Below, one piece after another: positions 6,529-12,072 of a stretch of 12,072 bases of DNA. The position numbers were made by a program, and so were the translations under genes. The DNA lies in the NCBI GenBank assembly GCA_023140035.1, contig JAGLML010000022.1:1-12072 (forward strand), in the 5' to 3' direction. The stretch is from Thermoplasmatales archaeon (GTDB lineage: Archaea > Thermoplasmatota > E2 > DHVEG-1). The notes under the pieces were generated by a model, which had not been told where the DNA came from, ran no database searches, and worked only from the letters and a program-made list of their open reading frames with translations. Each line of letters begins with the position of its first letter. Position 1 is the first letter of the stretch.

Positions 6529-8142
6529 GTGAAAAATAGTACACTTAGAAAAAATTTAGTGCTTACAATAATATTTTTTATTGTAATGAGTGCTGTACCA
6601 AATATAAGTGGAACTATTGGAAGCGATAGCTTAAATTTTGAGAAAAATGACAAAAATGCTCATCAGGAAAGTTTCTCTGAATGGAAACAACTAATAGGCA
6701 ACGAAAGCGCAGGGTTTGGAAGAAGCACTACCATGGCAATTAGGGGGGTAGAAATCTTTAAAGATGAATTGTACATTGGAACACAGAGTCTTAATAAGTC
6801 AAAATTATTGGGATCTCCTGGCTTAGATAGAATTATGAACGATGGTTATTTATTATACGGGGGTTTATCTGAGCATTTGCCGTTCATTTTTGAGAAGAAA
6901 TTATTGTTACCAATTCTTATCTCTAGAAGATTCGAATACAATAACCATAATTTTTTGATGTTTTGGTTAAGCATGTCTTTAAACCTAGCTATGCACATGA
7001 GAGCAAGAATGAGCGATGGGTGTGAAGTTTGGAAATATAACTCTAGCCTTGATACATGGTCTCAACTTATTGGGGATCATCCTGAAGCGGACATGCCCGT
7101 AGGTTTTGGTGATACAAAAACCCTTGCTGCATCGGTTATAAAAAAGTATAAAGGTAAATTATACGTCGGAACATGGACAAGTCCCCTAAAAGGATGCGAA
7201 ATTTGGAGATATGATGGTAGTAATTGGGAACAGGTAGTAGGAGAAAACGCATTAATAAAGGGAGGATTTAATGATTCAAAGAATATGGCTGCGTGGTGTA
7301 TGGAAGAATTTAATGATTATCTCTACGTTGGTACAATGAACTGGGATTACACCGATAGTGGCAGCTGTCAAATCTGGAGAACTCAGGACGGCATACATTG
7401 GAGCAAGGTTGTGGATAGGGGGTTTAGAGATTTACTTCCAGAGTCTGAACAAAACGTGCATAATACGTACGCTTGGAGCGCAAAAGTATTTCAAGATCAT
7501 CTCTACATCGGGACTTTTAACACCAATTCTGTTTTCAGATTTAAAAACGCTGGTTTTCAGCTATGGAGAACTTCAAATGGCGAAGACTGGGAGAAAGTAG
7601 AATGTCCAGGTGGAGATGGGTTTGGGGAGAAAGAGAACTACGGCGTCCGATGTATGGCAGTTTATAATGATGAATTGTACGTTGCAACTGCTACAGATGG
7701 ATATCAACTAAACGGACCTAATGTTCAAGGTTGTGAAATCTATAAGTATGATGGAGCTAATTGGACTGAGGTAATCGGAGAGGGGAGGATTAATCCAGAT
7801 GAAAAGGATGGATTTGGATCCAAATGGAATAAGTATGTCTGGTCCATGATTGTTTCATCAGACAACAAACTGTGGGTCGGTACTCTCAATATGCAAATTA
7901 ATGTAATAGGAGAAGACACGAAAGGGTGTGAGATCTGGTGTTACAATGGAACGGAGTGGATGTCGATTGTAAAAGATGATGTCGGTGAAATAGATAGTGG
8001 CTTTGGTTACATTTACAATGAAGGTGCACGTGGGATGATGGAGTATCCTGCAGGAAGTGGAAATATTGTTGTTGGAACGTTTAAACTAATGAAGCCTTTC
8101 GAAGATTCAGAAGGATGCGAGATATGGACGCGGTATGGATAA
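6529..8142 (+). CDS. Exported seven-bladed beta-propeller-like protein
   Basis: The 537-residue product starts with GTG and a signal peptide (basic MKNSTLRKN, then a hydrophobic stretch to about residue 30). The rest is seven repeats, each containing GFG or GGF, a strand of the type LYVGT and then GCEIW(R/K)Y-G-W-VG. The LYVGT-type strands begin at about residues 80, 210, 264, 324, 382, 447 and 512. Seven repeats of 54-65 residues point to a seven-bladed propeller. The last repeat stops after GCEIW and lacks the W-x(3)-G strand, while the N-terminus begins with it (EWKQLIG), so the ring is probably closed by the two ends completing one blade. The first repeat carries an insertion of about 65-75 residues (86-163), partly hydrophobic. 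There are no catalytic motifs; propellers of this type bind ligands or partners. The family is not one I can name. The hydrolase gene follows 67 bases on. Confidence 0.75.
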   Translation: MKNSTLRKNLVLTIIFFIVMSAVPNISGTIGSDSLNFEKNDKNAHQESFSEWKQLIGNESAGFGRSTTMAIRGVEIFKDELYIGTQSLNKSKLLGSPGLDRIMNDGYLLYGGLSEHLPFIFEKKLLLPILISRRFEYNNHNFLMFWLSMSLNLAMHMRARMSDGCEVWKYNSSLDTWSQLIGDHPEADMPVGFGDTKTLAASVIKKYKGKLYVGTWTSPLKGCEIWRYDGSNWEQVVGENALIKGGFNDSKNMAAWCMEEFNDYLYVGTMNWDYTDSGSCQIWRTQDGIHWSKVVDRGFRDLLPESEQNVHNTYAWSAKVFQDHLYIGTFNTNSVFRFKNAGFQLWRTSNGEDWEKVECPGGDGFGEKENYGVRCMAVYNDELYVATATDGYQLNGPNVQGCEIYKYDGANWTEVIGEGRINPDEKDGFGSKWNKYVWSMIVSSDNKLWVGTLNMQINVIGEDTKGCEIWCYNGTEWMSIVKDDVGEIDSGFGYIYNEGARGMMEYPAGSGNIVVGTFKLMKPFEDSEGCEIWTRYG

Positions 8143-8201
8143 GCAACTTAACATGATTAAGGAAACTATAGATATACTGTTAAATAATATTATTGACTTG
8201 A

Positions 8202-8206
8202 GAGGA
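8202..8206 (+). promoter_or_regulatory. Ribosome binding site of the exported hydrolase
   Basis: gagga lies three bases before the ATG at 8210, within ttgagaggataaATG. An AT-rich element (atagatatac, 8168-8177) 33-42 bases before the ATG could be a promoter for this gene alone, so co-transcription with the propeller gene is possible but not certain. Confidence 0.45.
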
Positions 8207-8209
8207 TAA

Positions 8210-9190
8210 ATGATAAGACGTACATCACTAAAAATAATGATAATTGCAATAATTATTCAGCTTCTCTGTGTTAGCTTAATAAGTGGCGCTGTAAGTGGAA
8301 GTAGCAATGTTATAAAGAAAGAATATAACGAAAAACAAGAAAATAGCATAAAGCAAGTAAATATATCATTTGAAAGCAGCAAATATACATTATATGGAGA
8401 GATTTATTACCCATCAAATGAATCGGGAACGTACCCTGGCATAGTCTTTTGTGAAGGGCATGGAGGCTACATAAGTGCCTATGATTGGATACCTAAGGCA
8501 TTGGCTGAAGAGGGATATATAGCACTAATTTTTGACCTTCCAGGTCAGGGTAAATCTGAAGGTATCTTCCCAATACGATCCATTAATATTCCTTTTTTAA
8601 ACATCTATTTTCGATATACTTTTCTGATAGAAACACCTATCCATTATGTATTGCGTAGATGGACTGCCGCAGCATCAGATGCTTTAACTTATCTTTTAGG
8701 AGAAAGCCCTGTTAAAAATATGATCGATAACACAAGTATAGGATTAATAGGTCATTCACTTGGGGGGATAACAGTGACTGAGACTGCTGTTATAGATGAA
8801 AGAGTAGATGCTGTTGTTGCATTATCCCAGGGCAATCCACTAATAATCGGTAAGATTGATGTTCCAATACAGTTTCAGGGCGGCTGTTTTGATCTAGGAA
8901 CATATAGTATTCCTATAATATCACGGTGTTACAGTAAGGCAAATACCCCAAAGGAGTTAATCGCTATTGAAGGCGGTACTCATCTCGGTTTTTCAACTGC
9001 GTTGGGCCCGTTATGTCCATGTCCGAGATGGCAAAAAGATATTTGCCTACGATATGCAATAGGATGGTTTGATTATTTTTTAAAAAACAAAACAGATGCC
9101 TATGAGACAATAACAACTGGCACTGATCATTTGTCAAGGTTTATTAAATCTAGGTACAACTTTGGAGATGGCGATCATATTCTGGAATGA
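8210..9190 (+). CDS. Exported alpha/beta hydrolase (dienelactone hydrolase/esterase-like)
   Basis: The 326-residue product has an N-terminal signal peptide (MIRRTSLK, then a hydrophobic stretch to SGAVSG near 30) and one alpha/beta hydrolase domain. The order of the parts is canonical: oxyanion loop FCEGHGG (80-86), FDLPGQGKSEG, nucleophile elbow GHSLGG with Ser183, Asp228 in GGCFDLG and His258 in GGTHLGF. These form a complete Ser-Asp-His triad, so the enzyme should be active on an ester, thioester or peptide; the substrate cannot be told. Between Ser and the end it carries an unusual group of cysteines (GGCFD, SRCYS, LCPCP and DIC), which could form disulfides suited to an outside location. 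It sits 67 bases behind the propeller gene and converges on the FkbM gene, with 45 bases between stops. Confidence 0.85.
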   Translation: MIRRTSLKIMIIAIIIQLLCVSLISGAVSGSSNVIKKEYNEKQENSIKQVNISFESSKYTLYGEIYYPSNESGTYPGIVFCEGHGGYISAYDWIPKALAEEGYIALIFDLPGQGKSEGIFPIRSINIPFLNIYFRYTFLIETPIHYVLRRWTAAASDALTYLLGESPVKNMIDNTSIGLIGHSLGGITVTETAVIDERVDAVVALSQGNPLIIGKIDVPIQFQGGCFDLGTYSIPIISRCYSKANTPKELIAIEGGTHLGFSTALGPLCPCPRWQKDICLRYAIGWFDYFLKNKTDAYETITTGTDHLSRFIKSRYNFGDGDHILE

Positions 9191-9235
9191 AAACAATAAA
9201 AGATACATTCCATTCAAACTAAAATAATTTCAAAG

Positions 9236-10156
9236 TTAATGGGATGTTTCTTTTCTTAAAGCATAAAGCATGGTATTGCGCATCAATCGAGTATCCCGAT
9301 TTAACTTTTTAAGACCTATATCCTTGCGTCCTCTCATATTTGTGACCTCAAATACGCTATAGCCTTTATTTATAAGCATCAAAATAACCGCGTTGGCAGA
9401 CGATTGGAATTTTAGTAGTAGTTGTATAGGATGAACTTCTACGAACAATTTGACCTTATTACTTTTTAGGATATTTTGCATTCCATTAAGAACCTTCATC
9501 TCGGCTCCCTCAACATCGATTTTAATGACATCAGGAATTGATTTTTTATCTTTGAAAAAACCATCCAAGGTAAAAGCTTGGACCGATATTACTTGATCGG
9601 ATTTGGCTTGTGAAGAGCTAGCAGATAAGCTAAACATCGGACTTGGATGTTTTGAATCTCCAATATAACTAACAACTCCTGGAGAATCAGTTATAGCTGC
9701 ATGATATATATGTACGTTCTTACATCCATTAAGCTTCAAGTTTTTCTCTAACAGAGAATAATTCAATTCATCCATTTCAAATGTATAGATAGTTCCATCA
9801 GACACAATTTTAGATGCTAAAAAAGTATAGTATCCAATATTGGCTCCAACATCAACAAAACACTTAGAAGACTTTAAACTTTCAACAAGTAGCTTTGTAA
9901 CATTTTCTTCATGTATTTTGCCTCTGTCACATCTTGCGTAAAGCCAGAATCTTGAATAAGAATCCTCCATTGAGAAAACAACATTTACACCATGGGTTTC
10001 TACAACAAACCTTTTTGTTTTTCCATATTTTTTATTAATAACGTGCTTGGAAAAAATTGATGTGATCGAAGGGATTTTGAGGTAAAGTAAAGTCATAAAT
10101 TCTTCGACTCCTGGGAGTCTTAGAACTTTAGTAATAAATGCCATCATCTTTTTCAT
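9236..10156 (-). CDS. FkbM family SAM-dependent methyltransferase
   Basis: The 306-residue product is an FkbM-type methyltransferase, a family that usually O-methylates sugars, lipids or polyketides. The SAM-binding motif CFVDVGANIGYYTFLA (about 99-114) and the acidic FEMDE (126-130) are followed by the family hallmark PDVIKIDVEGAEMKVLNGM (208-226) and the strand KLFVEVHP. The 80 residues before the SAM motif are the common N-terminal extension; there is no membrane span. Length and motifs indicate an intact gene. It is divergent from the sulfotransferase gene, and both with the glycosyltransferase suggest modification of a surface glycan; the acceptor is unknown. The ATG has no ribosome site but has a TATA box at leaderless distance. 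Confidence 0.88.
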   Translation of the reverse strand: MKKMMAFITKVLRLPGVEEFMTLLYLKIPSITSIFSKHVINKKYGKTKRFVVETHGVNVVFSMEDSYSRFWLYARCDRGKIHEENVTKLLVESLKSSKCFVDVGANIGYYTFLASKIVSDGTIYTFEMDELNYSLLEKNLKLNGCKNVHIYHAAITDSPGVVSYIGDSKHPSPMFSLSASSSQAKSDQVISVQAFTLDGFFKDKKSIPDVIKIDVEGAEMKVLNGMQNILKSNKVKLFVEVHPIQLLLKFQSSANAVILMLINKGYSVFEVTNMRGRKDIGLKKLNRDTRLMRNTMLYALRKETSH

Positions 10157-10173
10157 GTCATTCTTTAGCCCAT

Positions 10174-10185
10174 GGTATATTTAAG
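10174..10185 (-). promoter_or_regulatory. TATA box of the FkbM gene
   Basis: Read on the minus strand the sequence is cttaaatatacc. A start about 25 bases downstream falls on or next to the ATG at 10156, so the message is predicted to be leaderless, in agreement with the lack of a ribosome site. Confidence 0.5.
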
Positions 10186-10223
10186 TAATATAATTTACTA
10201 ATTTCATCTAACTCACATTATCA

Positions 10224-10235
10224 AGGTTTATATTT
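10224..10235 (+). promoter_or_regulatory. TATA box of the sulfotransferase gene
   Basis: aggtttatattt is a good archaeal TATA region. It predicts a start near 10255-10260 and a leader of about 55 bases, unusually long for this window. If transcription begins slightly upstream, the leader includes the short frame at 10247-10309. Confidence 0.5.
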
Positions 10236-10246
10236 GATAATTTAAT

Positions 10247-10309
10247 ATGGGGAAAAGTATGTTAAATCATTTGTGTAAAAATGGCTATTTTTTGAAATTG
10301 GAGAGTTAA
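10247..10309 (+). other. Short upstream open frame of 20 codons
   Basis: An ATG at 10247 opens a 20-codon frame whose stop (10307-10309) lies three bases before the sulfotransferase ATG and overlaps its ribosome site. The peptide begins MGKSMLNHLCKNGYF and has no recognised motif. It would only be translated if transcription starts before 10247. It may be a translational leader or chance. Confidence 0.2.
10300..10303 (+). promoter_or_regulatory. Ribosome binding site of the sulfotransferase gene
   Basis: ggag lies nine bases before the ATG at 10313 and supports that start. Confidence 0.5.
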
Positions 10310-10312
10310 CTT

Positions 10313-11290
10313 ATGAAAACCAGTGAAAACCATGATCAACAATACTTAGAAAAGCTAGAAAATATTGATTTTCAACCTGTTTTCATACTGGGTTTGCATA
10401 GATCAGGTACAAGTATCTTATACAAAATGCTTACTTCAACAGGATGTTTCAATCCTGTAACAGCATATCATCTAATCAAATACAATCAACTCGTATATAA
10501 TCACATAAATAAACGAGAAGAATCATCCAAAAAAGAACTCACTGAATCATTCAAAGAAAAAGGTCTTGAGGACAGGGGAATAGACAGATTACAAGTAACC
10601 GCAGATTTTGCAGAGGAACATGGTTTTCTCCTCGGGCAGAAAACATTTCAGATGTATATAAATTCAAAAAACCTCCTATTGTTTACAGAATTGTGCAAAA
10701 AAATTCAGTTCATATCAGGAAACGATAAACCGATACTGCTCAAAAATCCTTATGATTTTTCAAATTTTCTCCATATTAAAAAAGCATTTCCCAATGCTAA
10801 ATTTGTTTTTATTCATAGACATCCGTTCAAAACGTTAAGTTCTACAATTAAAGCTATTAGGCTTTTATTAAAAAATAAAAACCCATATACAACCCAACTT
10901 TTTAGAATTTATAATAAAATATTTGAAAATCCGTTGATATTGCACACACTCAGATTTTGCTTTTCTAGAATCTCGGTGTTTGGAATTATATTACTAACGA
11001 ACGACTCATCGGCGGCTACAAAATACTACCTAAAAAACATCAAACATCTCTCAAAACAAGATTATGTTTTTATCACCTATGAAGACCTTTGTAAAAATCC
11101 TCAGAAAAACATAGAGAAAATCATGGAATCCCTAGATAGTGTAACTTACAACAAAATAGATTTTACATCATTTATCAAACCGCGTAAGACGCAACTGGAT
11201 CCCGGTGTGAGACAACTTCGAAAATTCATATACAAAAGTATGAAAGAATATTTCAAATTTTTTGGATATAAATTAGAAGAGCACATCTAA
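10313..11290 (+). CDS. PAPS-dependent sulfotransferase family protein
   Basis: The 325-residue product belongs to the sulfotransferase fold, which moves a sulfo group from PAPS to a hydroxyl or amino group of a sugar, lipid or protein. The PAPS 5'-phosphosulfate loop is FILGLHRSGTSIL (24-36), close to the family consensus. The 3'-phosphate motif is FVFIHRHPFKTLSSTI (164-179), with Arg169 and Ser176 or Ser177 in the expected places. Near the C-terminus come VFITYEDLCKNPQKNIEKI and a PRKTQLDPGVRQL segment. No signal peptide or clear membrane anchor is seen, so it acts in the cytoplasm or at the inner membrane face. It faces the FkbM gene across a divergent promoter region and converges on the glycosyltransferase with nine bases between. 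Sulfation of a surface glycan is inferred from these neighbours. Confidence 0.83.
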   Translation: MKTSENHDQQYLEKLENIDFQPVFILGLHRSGTSILYKMLTSTGCFNPVTAYHLIKYNQLVYNHINKREESSKKELTESFKEKGLEDRGIDRLQVTADFAEEHGFLLGQKTFQMYINSKNLLLFTELCKKIQFISGNDKPILLKNPYDFSNFLHIKKAFPNAKFVFIHRHPFKTLSSTIKAIRLLLKNKNPYTTQLFRIYNKIFENPLILHTLRFCFSRISVFGIILLTNDSSAATKYYLKNIKHLSKQDYVFITYEDLCKNPQKNIEKIMESLDSVTYNKIDFTSFIKPRKTQLDPGVRQLRKFIYKSMKEYFKFFGYKLEEHI

Positions 11291-11299
11291 ATTTTACGT

Positions 11300-12072
11300 C
11301 TACAATCGTTTAGATAATAATTTTTGTATTTCTTCTTCAATTCGTTTCAAAGTTTCCTCTTGTTTCCCAGGATTATAGGATTTTAAATTCTCTTTGTAAT
11401 GATCTAAATTATTTAAAAAATCCTTCAGATCATTTTCATTAAGGTTCATATGATAGACGCCGGCACCAAGTTTATCGACAAACTTTGCATTTAAAATCTG
11501 CTCAAACTGGTTATTTATAGGGATGGGAAAAATAGGCTTCTTAAGGTACAATGCCTCACTTAAAACCGTAAACCCTCCATTTGCGATAACTGCTTTGGCA
11601 TTAGAGATATCATGATAAAAATCATCTTCATTAAACCGTCTAAAGACTAGATTCCCATCAACCAAATCTTTGTTAAAGCCGTAGATAACAAATGTTTCAT
11701 CAATTTTCTTCAATATATCGCAGATAAACTCGGTAGAGAGTGATGTTTGGTAAACAAAAACATGATTACCATACTTTGGCTTTTGTTTTAAGATACCTTC
11801 TTGAATCAAGGGTTTCAAAAACAAAACCCGAGGATCATCAACTTGTTCATCAAAAAAATCGTAGATAATATATCTATCAGCACCAAACGCGGATATCTTA
11901 AGTGCGATCATCAGGACAAACCATGAAATAAATTCTCTAAATGTAACCTCGTACTTCCGATGTAATAACACTTGGGGATTATCGATGCTCATACGCTTTA
12001 CTCTGCTGAAACGGGCTGCAAAGTGACTTATAGGATCGGCATCTGTGATCAATAAATCTGGTTTAAACTCTT
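11300..12072 (-). CDS. MJ1255-like glycosyltransferase (GT-B), N-terminus outside window
   Basis: The frame is open to the right edge. Codons beyond the first possible start (TTG at 12052) read EFKPDLLITDADP, so the protein begins outside the window and the TTG is not its start. The visible 257 residues match the MJ1255-type GT-B family, which transfers sugars from nucleotide donors. The family's N-domain motif PDLLITDADPISHFAARFS is at the edge, followed by SIDNPQ. The C-domain has the linker strand HVFVYQTS and the donor-binding ANGGFTVLSEAL, then KKPIFPIP, NQFEQILNA and DKLGAGVY. The stretch after SIDNPQ, with EFISWFVLMIALKIS, is hydrophobic and may sit on the membrane. It ends nine bases from the sulfotransferase stop. 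Acceptor and sugar are unknown; a surface glycan or glycolipid is likely from the neighbours. Confidence 0.85.
   Translation of the reverse strand, partial: EFKPDLLITDADPISHFAARFSRVKRMSIDNPQVLLHRKYEVTFREFISWFVLMIALKISAFGADRYIIYDFFDEQVDDPRVLFLKPLIQEGILKQKPKYGNHVFVYQTSLSTEFICDILKKIDETFVIYGFNKDLVDGNLVFRRFNEDDFYHDISNAKAVIANGGFTVLSEALYLKKPIFPIPINNQFEQILNAKFVDKLGAGVYHMNLNENDLKDFLNNLDHYKENLKSYNPGKQEETLKRIEEEIQKLLSKRL

Noticed and set aside
7358..7600. 80-codon + strand frame inside the propeller gene
   Set aside because: It is an overlapping frame within the repeat-containing protein and shows no independent signal.
12050..12052. TTG as start of the last gene
   Set aside because: The frame continues upstream to the window edge with the family motif PDLLITDADP straddling this codon, so the gene is truncated by the window and does not start here.
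1..12072. CRISPR array, tRNA, rRNA or insertion sequence
   Set aside because: I looked for regularly spaced repeats, cloverleaf-type sequence, and terminal inverted repeats around transposase-like frames and saw none; no computed search was available.

Overview
This window comes from an AT-rich archaeal genome. The strongest evidence is a complete two-repeat TATA-binding protein (2699-3250). DUF424 and DUF763 proteins, a Mut7-C-type RNase and archaeal-style promoters (TATA boxes about 25 bases before short or absent leaders) agree with it. The secreted multidomain proteins and the MJ1255-like glycosyltransferase suggest a euryarchaeal or Thermoplasmatota-type organism, but that placement is a guess.

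Region A (1-3460) holds informational and housekeeping-type genes. A Mut7-C RNase-domain protein (+) converges on a DUF424 protein (-). A 55-residue tail-anchored-looking small membrane protein (-, 1083-1250) lies in what would otherwise be a 465-base gap, and DUF763 (+) is transcribed divergently from it. TBP follows (-). Just behind TBP, on the same strand, is a short piece that reads as the C-terminal end of a response-regulator receiver domain (2579-2683), apparently a gene remnant.

Region B (3440-9190) holds three consecutive + strand genes for exported proteins. They are a 946-residue transglutaminase-like protein with Ig-like modules, a seven-repeat protein that should fold as a seven-bladed beta-propeller, and an exported serine alpha/beta hydrolase. 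All have signal peptides and none has a clear C-terminal membrane anchor. The first is followed by a U-rich stop signal and the second has a strong promoter of its own. The third is only 67 bases behind the second and may be co-transcribed with it. Together they look like a cell-surface or extracellular set acting on protein, peptide or ester substrates; no specific shared pathway can be read from sequence.

Region C (9236-12072) holds three glycan-related genes: an FkbM-family methyltransferase (-), a PAPS-type sulfotransferase (+, divergent from it) and an MJ1255-like GT-B glycosyltransferase (-, cut by the right edge of the window). They suggest synthesis and decoration (methylation, sulfation) of a surface glycan or glycolipid. 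The mixed strands show that they are not one operon.

The points most worth a second look are the unlisted small membrane protein, the receiver-domain remnant beside TBP, the start of the transglutaminase-like gene (the in-frame sequence upstream of the first ATG looks like a missing signal-peptide n-region), and the propeller with a large hydrophobic insertion in its first blade. I saw no tRNA, rRNA, CRISPR array, insertion sequence or transposase gene.
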